Part shown: in pieces, positions 39,700-51,287 of the stretch
How the letters are laid out: each line of letters begins with the position of its first letter
How positions within the stretch are numbered: the stretch's first letter is position 1
Assembly: GCF_028769735.1 (NCBI RefSeq)
Contig: NC_088177.1
Coordinates: 24,460,099 to 24,524,098, forward strand
Direction of reading: 5' to 3'
Source: Zonotrichia leucophrys gambelii
Taxonomy: Eukaryota > Chordata > Aves > Passeriformes > Passerellidae
DNA length: 64,000 nt
The notes under the pieces: model-generated
What the model saw: only the letters and a program-made list of their open reading frames with translations
Told to the model about the DNA's origin: nothing
Databases searched by the model: none
Position numbers and translations under genes: made by a program

Positions 39700-40640
39700 C
39701 GCAACGTCTTTATTCCAGTTGGTGGCCGACAGCAGAATCCGTTTCTCGGTGCTATTTGCATTCCCTGTTTTATGGAGGATTAAAATATTTGTATTCATCC
39801 AATCTGTACCGGCCAGAGTAAATTAACTTTTTTTTCCTCACCCTCTTCTTTTTCTTTTTTTTCTTTTTTTTTTTTTTTTAATAACACAATTATCTCATTT
39901 AACAATTTGCCTTTAAAAAAATACTGTGGCTGTTAGGTTGGTGGTCAGGAGACAAAGGGAGTGAAAATAATTTTCATTTCAATAATTGCCTTCTGGTCAA
40001 TTTAACTGTGCCTTATTTTGAAAGAGCCTGTCTAAATGAGATTCCTGTCCCAAATGTGTTCCCAGGCCTTAGCCCAGCCTTTAATTATTCCTGAGTTTTT
40101 TTTCTTCAGAATAAGACGCTGCACTGAGTAATCACAAAGAAGTCAGAGAGCATCCTTGAACCTTTTCAATAGCAAAGCCACTGATATTCAAATAACATGC
40201 AAGGACCATTTGACTGCATGGGGACATAAGCATTTCCAATTCACTATTTGCATAGATCAACTGTCTTTGAAAAGGAAAGGAGCAGTTGTCTTCCATAACA
40301 TTAAAAAGCCTAGTTATCAAATCAAGTGCTTAGTTTGGGGCTTTTAAAACGTTTACATTTTATCTTAGGTTGCCCTTTACCGTTTGACATGCAAATTTGG
40401 TGCAGTTAATTTGGACAATTAAAAGGATCTTCAAGGGAGCTTTGTCACCGAGAATATTCGGAGTTTTCCCCGCGGACCAGCTGAGATAAAGTTGGCCAGA
40501 ACAAATGATGTCTAGGAGATTAATTAGATATTTGATAAGACATGAATCCCTAATAAGGGAATACAAGGCACAGGGGGCTGCTGTGTGCTCTAAGTCAAAA
40601 TTAATAACATTTAACAAGATTTTCATTTAGGCATGAAATG
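39700..40640. promoter_or_regulatory. Candidate enhancer region with three octamer sites
   Basis: Contains three perfect POU octamers: ATTTGCAT at 39754-39761 and 40246-40253, and its reverse complement ATGCAAAT at 40389-40396. TTAATTAGAT near 40520 and a T-rich tract at about 39828-39880 are also present. No coding content. Role in SP9 control is inference from position. Confidence 0.4.
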
Positions 40641-40667
40641 TCTTTTCCGGAGTATTGACTCTAGCGA

Positions 40668-40673
40668 TTTATT
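40668..40673 (-). terminator. SP9: Possible SP9 poly(A) signal
   Basis: AATAAA on the minus strand, about 1.06 kb past the stop. It is a hexamer match without a clear downstream element. Confidence 0.35.
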
Positions 40674-41729
40674 CCCCCGAGATCACCTCCCAGCCTAGGC
40701 AGCCTTGTGGCGCTGAAGGCTTTTAAAATTAAATAAATAGTTCCTCAGCGCAGTTTGCCTTCACTCGATTTTGGGGACGGTTTCACCAAAGCCACTTAGG
40801 TCTCAGCATGGTTTCCGGCTGTAGCAGGGCTCGGACTCTGTTAAAATTTGTTGGTTTTTTGTTTTGTTTTTTAAAGTAAATCAAAGCAAAGGCGGCTTGA
40901 AAAGAGCGAGCAGAGTGGTTCAGTGCGCCTGGCTCAGGGGCCAGTCCCATCCCCTCCCAGCTATATCCTTGCCGACTGTATTTTTAATCACAGTGACTGT
41001 GAGGACGATGGAAAGGGGTGCGAGGGCTCCTACTCAAAAAGTGACCCCTGCGAGGACTGGGCGGGAGGGAAGGAGGGGACACGAAGAAGAACAAACCCGT
41101 GAGTATATTGTTCAGAGTCCTTTAATAATACCAAAATGAAAATATGTCAAGATTTTTTTCCATACAGATAAACGCATTTAATTTCTTTAAGAGACCTTAA
41201 CTTACGTGTATTTGAGTGAAGTGTTAACTCAACATTTTAAATATCTTTTACATATATACTGACTTCCACAAAGTGCATCAGAAATTTATAATTAAAAAAA
41301 AAATCAAAACCCCAAAACCTCCCTGAATTTCAGGAATTCACCAATTAAAAAAAAATCCCCAACCCCCCTATCAGATCAACATTTACAAGAAAAATAAGGG
41401 AACACGATCTGGTTTTCTTTTTTTTTTTTTTCCTGTTTTTCTTCTTTTTTGAACCCTATTTATACAGATGTTTATGGGATACAGAGGGACCGTCTCAGAG
41501 TTGCAGCTGTATTTCTCACCTTAAGCCTCTCTTAGGATGCTTGCCTTCCAAGAGAAAGAGAAAAGGGAAACGGAAGAAAGTGTCACTCGGTACCTAGTGG
41601 CCGGGCGGGACGGGGGCCGCGCCTCTCGGGCTCCGCCGTCCCCCGGCCCGCCCCCGCCGCGGCCCGGGGCGGCTGGCGTCCCTCCGGCCGGCGCGGGGCA
41701 CAGTCCGAGCGGCTCCGGCGGCGCTGCCC
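40668..41729 (-). other. SP9: SP9 3' UTR (tentative)
   Basis: AT-rich 3' flank of SP9, read leftward from the stop at 41730. The left limit is a minus-strand AATAAA at 40668-40673; ATTAAA-type alternatives occur nearer the stop (about 41121 and 41177). The part next to the stop, 41590-41729, is GC-rich. Confidence 0.4.
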
Positions 41730-43082
41730 CTAGGAGTCGCCGGGGCCCGCGGTAGGTTCCTTGCCCGGTCCGCGGGCGGCGCCCACCCCCTCGTGCAGGA
41801 TGAGGTCGGGGGACTCGGAGCGCGGCGTTTCCAGGTTGCTGGCGTCCGTGTCGCTGTCGCTGCCCTTTTTGCCCCCGCCGCCCCCGTTGTGCGTTTTGAT
41901 GTGTTTGCTCAGGTGGTCGCTGCGCATGAAGCGCTTGTTGCAGACGGGACAGGCGAAGCGCTTCTCGCCCGTGTGAGTCCGCAGGTGCCGCTGCAGCTCG
42001 TCGGAGCGGGTGAAGCGCTTCCCGCAGAAGAGCCAGTTGCAGACGAAGGGCCGCTCGCCCGTGTGCCAGCGCAGGTGCGCCTTCAGGTGCGAGGTCTTGC
42101 CGTACACCTTGCCGCAGCCGGGGATGTGGCAGCTGTGCAGCCCCTTGCGCCGCAGGCTGGCCCCCGCCGGCCCCAGCCGCTCGGCCTCCTGGCAGTTGGG
42201 GCAGTCGCAGGTGGCGCGCCCCGAGTAGCGGCGGGCGGAGCGGGCCGAGCCGCCCCCGGCGGCAGCGGCGGCGGCGCCTGAGATCATGGCGCTGGCCGCC
42301 GCCACCGCCGCGCTAGAGTCCGTGTAGGAGGGCAGCACGGGCTTGAAGCCCTCCTGGGTGAGCAGGTGCTGGCTGGTGGAGAGCAGGTGCGAGGCGGCCG
42401 TGGAGCCCAGGCCGGTGGAGCTGAAGGCGGAGTGGGTGAGGGAGCTGAAGTCGGGGTTGTAGGTGCCCAGCTGGGAGTGCAACGAGGCCTGGGGGGCGCC
42501 CGAGTGCAGCGAGCTCTGCAGCCCCCCCGCCGGGTTCTGCACCTCAAGCCAGGAGCCGGGGTTGGTGTGCACGTCCCACCAGGAGGAGGCCGCTCCGTTG
42601 GCCACCTCGCCCGCCGAGAGCGTGGAGTGGAAGCCCGACTTGTACCAGGACTCGTAGGGGTGCGCCATGCCCACCCGCGGGTAGAGGCTCTCGGCCGCCG
42701 AGCTGTGCACTTTGGAGATGAAGGCCGACTGCCCGCCGGGCTCCTGCGGGGACACGCCCGCCGCCGCCGCCGAGTTGGAGAAGAGGCCGCCGTAGTCGCT
42801 GCTGAAGGCCGAGGAAGTGGGCGAGGTGGAAGCCAGGCAAAAGGCGCTGTTGGCGGTGCCCGTGCCGCTGGCCAGTCCGTTGGAACCCCTGCTCGTGGCC
42901 ACCGTGAAGCCCGAGAGGCTGGAGCCCAGGTTGCAGCTGGAGGTGGAGCGTTTCCAGGGGTGGAAGCCCCCTTTGGCGAAGGCGCTAGACTCGGGCAGGG
43001 TGGTCAGGGGACTAGTGTTGCCGATCTTGTTGCAGGTGGCGGCCAGCATGGCCAGGGGAGTCGTTCCAAATCTCGGCTCTTC
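41730..43082 (-). CDS. SP9: SP9 coding exon 2 (main exon)
   Basis: 450 codons plus TAG at 41730-41732. Acceptor CTCTTCCCGCAG, first residues [10 protein letters not shown]. Holds the Sp box, buttonhead box and all three fingers. Very GC-rich with GC-ending codons, so its antisense strand is open over long distances. Confidence 0.97.
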   Translation of the reverse strand, partial: EEPRFGTTPLAMLAATCNKIGNTSPLTTLPESSAFAKGGFHPWKRSTSSCNLGSSLSGFTVATSRGSNGLASGTGTANSAFCLASTSPTSSAFSSDYGGLFSNSAAAAGVSPQEPGGQSAFISKVHSSAAESLYPRVGMAHPYESWYKSGFHSTLSAGEVANGAASSWWDVHTNPGSWLEVQNPAGGLQSSLHSGAPQASLHSQLGTYNPDFSSLTHSAFSSTGLGSTAASHLLSTSQHLLTQEGFKPVLPSYTDSSAAVAAASAMISGAAAAAAGGGSARSARRYSGRATCDCPNCQEAERLGPAGASLRRKGLHSCHIPGCGKVYGKTSHLKAHLRWHTGERPFVCNWLFCGKRFTRSDELQRHLRTHTGEKRFACPVCNKRFMRSDHLSKHIKTHNGGGGGKKGSDSDTDASNLETPRSESPDLILHEGVGAARGPGKEPTAGPGDS

Positions 43083-43823
43083 CTGCGGGAAGAGACAAAG
43101 CCGGCCCGTCAGCCTAACCCTTGCCACCTCGCCAGGCTCCCGCGGGGACGCGGCAGCGCGGATACAGCCGCGGCGCAACGAGCGGTACCGCGGAAAAGTT
43201 TTCTCTTATTTTAGAGGAAGGCTCCAGCCCCGCCACGCTGGGCACAACTCGTTTTCCGCCGGACACCGGTCTCATCGCCCGAGAGATTTACCTCGCAAGC
43301 GGGTCCCGACGGGGACAAGCGACACGCGTGTTCCGAGAGGGCTGCTCGAGCGTACCGCCGTTAAACCAAAAATCCCGTGGGAACGAAATGCGGCGTCTCC
43401 TCGAGCAACCGTACAGGAGCGACGGAAAAAAAAGAGATGGCAGCAAGGCGAGCAGTGTGCGGAGCCTTCCGACTGTCGCCTCGTGCAACGCCGGGCCGGC
43501 GAAAATCTTTGGAAATCGAGCGTAGTTAAGAGTTAAAAAAACAAACAAAAAAATCCCAAACCAAATCAAGAACTAGACAAAAGAAAGCAGAAGCAGCACA
43601 GCTTCTCTCCGGCCCAGCGAGTTTTCAGGCTAAACTCTTTGGGAACGACCCCATGGGCAGCCCGCAATGAAATCTCCCGAGGCGGGCCGGGATCACCTCC
43701 CATCCGCGGGTCCACGCCATTTCGGCAAGGGGCAGCCGCAACGCGGCGGCAACGCCGGTTTTTCCAGGGGGATGCCGCGAGGAAGCGCGCGGTGCGACTT
43801 ACCCCGAGGATAGACGTAGCCAT
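41730..43823 (-). CDS. SP9: SP9, Sp-family zinc-finger transcription factor (complete, 457 aa)
   Basis: Two coding exons, 43823-43803 (MATSILG) and 43082-41730, join in phase 0 at GGG/GAA. Domains: N-terminal Sp box [14 protein letters not shown] (about residues 15-28), a Ser/Ala/Gly-rich activation region with [13 protein letters not shown] and SSWWDVH, the buttonhead box CDCPNC (299-304), and three C2H2 fingers at about 325-347, 355-377 and 385-405. Their recognition helices ([24 protein letters not shown]) are those of GC/GT-box-binding Sp/KLF proteins. SP9 is a nuclear regulator known for limb outgrowth in the apical ectodermal ridge and for striatal and cortical interneuron development. 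SP8 is the close paralogue, but the MATSILG first exon and the position next to CIR1 mark SP9. The C-terminal tail lacks the long alanine run I recall from the mammalian protein. Confidence 0.97.
43083..43802 (-). other. SP9: SP9 intron 1
   Basis: 720 bp, GTAAGT to CCGCAG, wholly inside the CpG island. Confidence 0.93.
43803..43823 (-). CDS. SP9: SP9 coding exon 1 (7 codons)
   Basis: ATG GCT ACG TCT ATC CTC GGG, then donor GTAAGT. G at -3 and +4 gives a good start context. Too short to be found as an independent reading frame. Confidence 0.93.
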
Positions 43824-44060
43824 AGCACGTCCGTGGGCTGGGCGGTGGGGCGGAGGGGACGGCGCTCGGTGAGCGCCCCGCGCTGCCCGGCGGCACTAAG
43901 GACACTCCGGCGCGGCGGGGCCAAACTCTGCCTAAGTGCGGGCAGCGCCCGCTTTGAAGTACCGCTGGCGGCGGCGCTCGCCCAATGAGGGCGCGGGCGG
44001 AGCGGCCCGGAGCGGCCCGGCAGCCAATCAGGCTGCGCGGAGGTGCCGGCGCCGGGGCGC
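43824..44060 (-). promoter_or_regulatory. SP9: SP9 promoter region with paired CCAAT boxes
   Basis: Upstream of the SP9 ATG, TATA-less, GC-box-rich. Two CCAAT boxes stand in reverse orientation to the gene (CCAAT on plus at 43982-43986 and 44024-44028; ATTGG on the sense strand), 42 bp or about four helical turns apart. Such spacing is typical for NF-Y-driven promoters. The transcription start was not determined. Confidence 0.6.
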
Positions 44061-44290
44061 GGGGCGCGTGCCAGTCAGCGCGCGGGGAGAAAACTCCCGG
44101 CTCCGGCCCGCGGCGGCCGCGCCGCAATTACCGCCGGCCCCGGCCCCGGCCCCGGCCGCGCCTCCCGCCGCGCCGCGACTCCCGCCGCCTGCCCGCCGGG
44201 GAGCGCGGCCGGCCGCAGAGGGCAGGAGGCGAGAGCGAGGTCAGCGCCGGCGGAGGGCTGGTGTCACGGCTGACGCCGCTCCGCCGTCTC

Positions 44291-45589
44291 CTGTAAACTG
44301 TGCAGGAGGTGTCCGATGCGCTGCTGCTGGTGTAGTCACCTGCGATCCTCGCGGCCCGTAAACCATATCTGCGTCGCTTTTATTCAACAGGCCCTTTGCC
44401 TCCTTTTCAAGCCATTTGGGAGCCGCCCGTGTTGGATACAAATAACCTAACAGCGCCTAATGCCATTCTGTGAAAACACGTTAATTTTTTTGTTTATTTT
44501 CTTACCTAAATGCCTGAGGTGATTTCATGCACAACGTATTTCTTACTTTCATTGCAAAAAGAACTGAGGAGCCTCTATGGTTATATAAAGTGCCAAAAAA
44601 TTCCAAAGGCAGGGAACCGCCAGGCATCTCTTTGCTCTCGTACTGGGGCGGGAGAGGGGACCAGGGGCATTTGCCATCCTGTCGCTTAGGATAGAGGACG
44701 TTATTTTACAGAGTAACCGCCAGCAAAACACTTTGAAAGTCAAATTCGCAGCCTGCAGCACGTTTTTCAAGCCTCATATACTCCCGTGGAAGCATTGCTG
44801 CTAATGGCAGAAAGCTTGCTCCCTCCTAGCAGTGCTAGGGCGCTGCTGGAATAAGCCGCCCTAGCACTTGCCTGTGGCCTCTGCACTGTGCACACTCCAC
44901 GCACCCAGTGAGCGACAGAGACTATACCTGCTCTCTGCATGTGCAAAATGTAAGTCCAAACCTCGGCTCCTCAATGTCTTGCAAGCTAGTCCCTTTGATT
45001 TGTAATTATCGGAGGCTTCTTAAGTAATTGGCTAGAACTTGCCCGTACTGTGCCCGCGGAAGATCAATAGGCGTGCAACTTTTCATCATCGCGGTCGGCT
45101 CTGTGAGAATGGGAATAGGAGCTTTTCCCCTTCCTTTTTGCCGTTCCCAGGGCAGCTGGGTACAATTCTGAACCAGAAATATGATGAGTGCGTTTAGCAA
45201 TCCCGGGCCCTTGCTCTGCATTTCAGTCAATATTTCCTTCTCGGTGCCGCCTCAGCCATCCAGTGTAAAACCTTCTAGCAGATGCAAAATAGGCATCGCT
45301 TAGGAGCAAGATGGAGAAACCGGGAATTTGAGATTATGATTTCGCTTTTCTTCACATGTTTACATGTGTATGTGTGTGTGTGCTTAAATAAGGTGGGCAT
45401 TGCGGTTTTTTCTACATTGTTATGCAATCTATAGGGCGACTGCCATGGATGTCCCTGGAGATTATCTTTTATTTAAACGTCTAAGGCTATTTTCAAAGGG
45501 CGCTCGCCCTTTTGTCGCCGGGTATTAAACAGAGTCGGGACAGTAGGTGAAAAAAATTCTGTCCTGCGCTTAATTCTTTCCACATTGAC
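44291..45589. other. SP9 upstream flank, segment 1
   Basis: Moderate-GC non-coding DNA. No gene supported. A short (TG)n lies near 45367-45382. Confidence 0.45.
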
Positions 45590-46010
45590 TCGCAGCCGGC
45601 GCAGGGGTCCGGGTGGTGCATGGCAAAGCCTTCCCTCGGAAGGGCTGCCCGGAGCAGCTCCTGAGCGCCGGCTGTACCCAGGGGGGCTGCAGCGCTCTGC
45701 GGGTGGAGGCGGCACAACGGCGGTGCCGGGGGGAGCGACATAACCCCCACGGGCGAGGCGAGGAGTCCCACAGGGCACCCGGGAGCCATCGCCCAACAGG
45801 TGACTCCCTCCTTCCTTCCTTCCCTCCTTCCTTCTTTCCTTCTTCCTTTTCTCCGGGGAAACCCGCTCCTTCCCTTCCCAGGAGCCTGCCATGGTGGTCG
45901 TCAAGTGGCAGCGCGGCGCTTCTGGCCAACCCCAGGGTGGCGGGGGGAGAGGGTCTTTCCTCTCATCCTGGGGAAAGTCATCAATAAAATACGGCTGGAA
46001 GGCAGATCGA
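45590..46010. other. GC-rich patch and polypyrimidine repeat
   Basis: A small CpG-rich patch at about 45590-45790 is followed by a (CCTT)n-like polypyrimidine run at 45803-45852. Open frames here are artefacts of composition and repeat. Confidence 0.6.
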
Positions 46011-46319
46011 GAGCGTGACGTTTAAAAATGTTGCCTCTACATCAGCGAGTAAAGGCATCCGCTGCCCGCTTGCGCTCCCACAGCAAAGTAGGGATTCTGC
46101 TGTGCCTGAGGACTGGCGGGCGGCTCTGCCTGCCGCACATCCATCTCCTCGCCCCTTTGTAGTCGGAAAAGTAACTAAAACCCGCAGGAACGAGGCAGGC
46201 GGTGCAAAGGCTGAGCGAACGGCGGCGGAAGGGGGAACGCTGCTAAAATCTTTAGGGGGTCAAGTATTTTCTGACAGATTTTTTTCATACTCCAAAAATC
46301 GAGTTTTTAAACAAAGATC

Positions 46320-46720
46320 AATGTGTTATGCTAAAGTGTTGAGCTGACTGTTAAAACATTTGGGGGGATAATGACAATGTAACAAAGGCCTGGTTTGGAG
46401 TGAATCATCACCCTTTTAAAAGTTAAAGCAATTTTCAGGAGAATAGCTTTCAGCAAATGCTTTACATTATTCAAAACGGCCAAATAATGCTCTATTATAG
46501 AGCCTGAATGCTGCCAGTCAGCCCATAAGTGCAATTTGTGCAAAGGCTCGGTGCCTTATCTCCACTTCTTTATAAAGAGGTGAATATAAAACAATTTCTT
46601 CCAAACCCAGACAGAGAGCACGAAAATTGCTTCCCTTTCTGCAATCAGGGCAATTTAACTGGAGTGCAATTAGCACTATTAAATGTCGATTCTGCATAAA
46701 CAAATCTGACTAAGAAGCGA
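46320..46720. promoter_or_regulatory. Candidate conserved non-coding element upstream of SP9
   Basis: Dense series of homeodomain-like and CAATTA/TGCAAT-type motifs, no repeats, no CpG, no coding frame. It has the texture of a deeply conserved enhancer about 2.5 kb upstream of SP9. Untested inference. Confidence 0.35.
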
Positions 46721-48260
46721 AAGTGGGGTGAGAACCTCATATAAACTGAAACTGATTTTTAAAAATTATGTATCCGGGTCCTTTACAATTGATCCGTGAC
46801 GTTTTCATCTCAGAATATATTTACATCATAAATACATTACAGTTAAATCAATGTAAATCTAAAAAAAAATCTCAATATGAATGCTAATAAAGAATAGCCT
46901 AATTAAATGCAACAGTTCACTTTCTTTGAACAATATTGTTTCCCATCTTCTCTCTACGAGTGTCTTTTGATGTGTGCAGCTACTAAAGTTGCTGTCTTTA
47001 GGAGGTAGGGCTGGGAAACAATTCTTTCATTACAGATGGTTGGGAAGCTCCTGGGTTTATATTCAAGAGCATCAGATGAAATGGCTCGTCTGTTCAAAAA
47101 GAGCTCTGGGAAAGAGCTGCCAAATATTTTCCAAATAAATCGATTTAGCAGCAGTTAAATGTAAGCTTGCTGTACAATTTCCCCTGCATTCTAGGAGGGG
47201 CACGGAGTTTTACCCATGGCAGTTATGGGTAGGAAGGGGGCAAACCCTTCCAAGTTTAAGAGAAGCAGCTTAATTTTCTGCCAAACAGAAGGGACATGGG
47301 CAGGAAACAGGCAAACTGCTCATTGCCGAGATAAATAATTGCGTCCTGCCAGATTTTTTTTTTTTTTTAGCAACAGTTCTTCCGTGCGGAACCCCCTCCC
47401 CCCTCAATTACACTCTTCATTTACGTGATCTAGAAGCCAGCATTGATTATCAGAGCAACTCAGAGGGGTACCTGGTGATAAATTAATAACTTCAGTTAGG
47501 AAAAGGCTCCCCTGCTATTCTGCCCAAGACTAGATACTACAAGGGGGAAGTATAAATAGAGATAGTGTTAAAATACAGACCTTGGTGCCTGTTGAGTCCA
47601 CTGAATTCTTTCCACTATAGAGTTTTTAATTTGTGGGTAAAGATGAAGTGCAGCTTTTGATTAGAAGGAAATCTTTTATAGTTAATAAAAAGGGAATGAG
47701 CACTGGGATCAAATAGATAATGGAAATTAAATGAAAATTATGGCACTCTCCCACAATTTCTGCTTGATCTTTCATATGATGTTTGTTACACGGTGCACTC
47801 CCCTCTCCTCCTGCCCCCTGCACATTGAGCCCCGAGGTGGAGCATCAGGCTGGGCTTTCATATTTTCTCGATCTTTAAGGTGACGCTGTTTAGGAGTAGC
47901 AGGGAGACCCATATTACCCTGTGTTTAAAAAATCTGCACAGTCGTTTCAGAAATCCTGTCGTTTACTGAACGCACTCAAAAGCGTGCCTTTGGAATTAAT
48001 TCTCTTCCGCTAAATTTATTTGGACTGTGAATTTTAAAGCTCCCTTGTTCTGTTTATCTCAGCCGGAGACACGTTAACAATTCCAGGGAAGACTAGTGTC
48101 AAAGGAAGGAAGGTGACTGCAGACTGGATGATGATTTTAATTACTACAATTATTGGGAGATTATTCAACAGCATCATAGATTTGTTTTCTGCCTTGGTAT
48201 GAAAGTCTGAGGAACATTGTGCGAGGAGCATTGTACGAGGATTTTACCTCTTGGTTCACA
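46721..48260. other. SP9 upstream flank, segment 2
   Basis: Non-coding. Sub-blocks at about 47040-47200, 47270-47350, 47410-47520 and 47600-47780 have enhancer-like composition; a T-run lies at about 47354-47369. No gene supported. Confidence 0.4.
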
Positions 48261-48479
48261 TGCTTTCCAGTGCTCTTACGATGTATAGGTTAGGCATGAC
48301 AAGCTCAGACTGCAGCAGGTTGGGAATTCACCAGTGCTAGCGTTCGGAAAGCTTTCTTAAAACGCAGGTGTTTCTAAATAGAAAGAGTTTAATTAGCAAA
48401 CGCTCGGACCCAACGTTTATAGAGCGTAAAAGCGCCTTTGCACACAAGTCCATTAAAGCAGCTCTGCTGACTCGGTAAT

Positions 48480-48660
48480 GAGGTGCGTGCGGTGCGCAGG
48501 GCAGCGGCGGCCGGGACGGCGAGCTCGGCGCTCCCGGGCAGCCCCGGCCCGCCCCGGCCCGCCCGGCTCCTCCGCCCCGCCGCTGCCGGCCGGGCCGCGG
48601 GGAACGGGCGGGTGCCTCAGCGGAGCAGCCTCCCCCCGGAGGAGTCCTGGCCCCACATGC
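48480..48660. promoter_or_regulatory. Small CpG-rich patch upstream of SP9
   Basis: About 180 bp of CpG-dense, GC-box-rich sequence standing alone in AT-rich DNA, 4.7 kb upstream of the SP9 start. It could be an alternative or non-coding-RNA promoter. Confidence 0.4.
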
Positions 48661-48719
48661 TGCCAGCAACCCGCTTCCGGTGCCCTCCTAGCTTTTTACA
48701 CCACGCTTTTAGCCAGGCG

Positions 48720-49180
48720 TGACTCAGAATGTTGACTGTGATTAAGCAAGCTGTCTATCTAGAGATAGAGATATGTGGCAGCGTAATTGGCGGCATGATT
48801 GACATTACAAAGTTCTCTTCGGTCCACAATGACCAATAAATCCTCCTGCAGCTTTTGCCATTTAATGAATTGCTATTTTGGTAGAGGAAAATATGCCAGA
48901 CCCCCATTCCTATGTTCTCTTCTTCCCCCTCACCCTGTCCTGGGATTAGGGCAAGGAAAGAAGGGGAGCCATTCATTATGCTCTTTCTGTGTTCTGTAAT
49001 TACTGGAACTCAGGCTTAAGGTGAATTTCAGCTCAGATCATGAACCATTTCACGTTCAGATGCAAGCTTGCAATACTTTCCTAGTGGCAATTAGGAGCCT
49101 ATTACAAGCCATTAGATTGATCAATGTACCTTAAACAATGTGAATGATTTATATGGCAAAGAAAAAAACCTTCTTACATC
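48720..49180. promoter_or_regulatory. Candidate conserved non-coding element
   Basis: AT-balanced sequence next to the CpG patch with GATTGATCAAT, GCAATTAGG and CAATAAATC motifs, and no repeats or coding frame. Conservation not tested. Confidence 0.35.
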
Positions 49181-51240
49181 CATTGTACTGTTCCAGCGAC
49201 CAACCTGGCCCTCTGTCTCCATTCATCACAGCTTTAAACAACAAAAGCAATTTATTTAGTTAAACTTAAATGCAAAGAAACAGGCTCAGTTCTTCGTCAT
49301 GTAGGGCATCTGAGCTTTATCCCTTTATTGTCAAGAGATGTAGGCTGCAAGAATTTGAGTTTGTGGGGGGGGGAAAGGGAGGGGTAGATTTGCTGGTTTC
49401 CAAATGGATTAATTCACCTTGTACCTGAAAGAAGGAAACAAAGAGATCCCTGACTGCTTCCTAAAGAGGACACTAATCTGCTGTGCAGATGCAACACAAG
49501 GAGGAAAGCAGGGGCTTACACAAGTGTTCAGCGAAGTGTTTGGTTAGATGATTGTAGCCTTTTAATGACAGTCTGGACGCAGAACCACGATCCCTGGAAG
49601 CTCCAAGACAGCTAAGGAGTGGAAAGCAGGCTGGGATGTGCCAGCTGATGGAGGGACAAGGGTAGGGGCAGCCTTCACCACCATGCGTGGTTATTCTAAC
49701 TATTCTACAACTAAAAAACTACAAAATATCAGTTACTATGAAAGCCAGAGCTGCTACCCTGTAGGACTTGGGTCTGTCTTTATTTGCCTCCTTTCGCAAG
49801 GCCCACGGAACCTCTCACACCTGGAAAATTCCTCCTAGCTCCTGCCAGCCCCAAAATGAAGAGTAGGGAGAGACTGGTGACTTTGCACTTGCTAGCAATT
49901 TATTAGGTAAACAGAGATTCAGTTCAGAAGGAACAGGACCATGATTTACCATTCATTGAATGATAGCCCCTGTTTCTTGCATTTTTCTTACCTTTTTGCT
50001 AACCTTATTTACCTTGATACTTAGCACTCCAGAATCAGTCTTATCTATACATACCAAGTGACGGAATGAATCTTTGGCTTGGTGTTAAACAGTTCTGACA
50101 TGCTTCAAATTAAAACCGCTGAGAAACAGAACCCCACACATGTGAACAAACTAAACCATTCTTTAAAATGTGACTTTAATGGGACCAGTGTAACTGGTGA
50201 CAGTGTTTGTTAGAAAAAAAGCCAAAACATCTGTAAGTCTTGGTTCAGTTGGAAATTTATTTTGGAATATCATACGAGAGAGAATGTTATTAACTTAAGA
50301 TTCCAATTATTATTTGTGTTTCAGCAACAATCTGCTCTCTGGAAATTGCTGCTATGCTTGTCAAAAGTCACTGTTTTATCCCATAATTTTCTGCAAGGAG
50401 GTAAGCACAGAGCTCCTCAGTATCGGTACAAAGAAAAGAAACAAGGAATGAGTGTCGAGCTCTATCAAGAGATACCAGCCTTTTGCTACAAAATGTGGAT
50501 ACAGACATTCCTGATTTTCCAGTTGTCCATATGGGATTGATACTACTCATTTATTTAGTTATCAGCTGCTTTCTTTCTAGCTAGCAAGGGATTACTAAAA
50601 CACAATGCCCACTATGTAAAACTAAATGAGAGTTTCAATAGGAATGAGGGCAGTCCTCCCCCTTCCCCAAAGGAGATCCCACATTGAGAAGAGCGTTTAT
50701 GTTGTGAGAAGAGCATTTCTGGTGAGTCTGTCATACACTAAACCCACTTGTTCCATTTCTTGTAGACACTACGCTATCAAGAGCTTTACCCATAGAATCA
50801 GCAGTGTGTCCTGCTTACCTTAAACTTTCTCTTTATCATGGAGGAGACATCAAAGAAGAATAAAAGATCTGGAGGCCTCCTTCAAAGATTTTGTAGAGGT
50901 TGTCCATTTAGTCACATTGTGCTTTAATGTCTTTTTCCTTTTCCAAAGCTTTGTATTTGTCACTTTGCCCAGGAGAGTTGCTGGGCCAATCTCCTCAGGA
51001 CATGTTCTGGCCTTCCTCTACTTTAAGTATTGCTACAAAAGCAGTCTACTTGAGGGGATTTCTGCAGTACTTAACTACACATATACAAAAGCAGCCTATG
51101 CTTCCTAATATGCTGTTTCAGGCCCTTACATTCCAATCTGGCTTGCATTGCCCTTTAATTATCTGTCTTCTTATTGTGATCAAATGAATTTTTACTAATC
51201 TCCACATTTATTGTTAAGGTAAATAGATGCTGCTTTTAAT
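49181..51240. other. Intergenic segment
   Basis: No gene or repeat family recognised. A G9 run lies at 49365-49373. Confidence 0.5.
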
Positions 51241-51287
51241 CAGTATGGAGGGCCAGACCAATGCAGTTTGAAGTAACTTAAGTCAAC

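Larger units (their letters stand above)
41590..44290. promoter_or_regulatory. SP9: CpG island covering the whole SP9 coding region and promoter
   Basis: Approximate borders. CpG density stays high across both exons, the intron and about 450 bp of upstream sequence, as in many developmental regulator genes under Polycomb control (the Polycomb link is inference). Confidence 0.75.

Noticed and set aside
39258..39821. 187-codon plus-strand open frame in CpG island 3
   Set aside because: Composition artefact: Pro/Ala/Arg/Gly-rich, several overlapping frames are equally open on both strands, and there is no family resemblance or splice context.
42366..43214. 282-codon open frame on the plus strand
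   Set aside because: It is the antisense shadow of SP9 exon 2; the high GC of the exon removes stops from the opposite strand, and the translation is Gly/Ala/Val/Arg-rich without a domain.
45473..45930. Lys/Glu/Gly- and Pro/Ser-rich open frames
   Set aside because: Produced by the (CCTT)n polypyrimidine run and the neighbouring GC patch.
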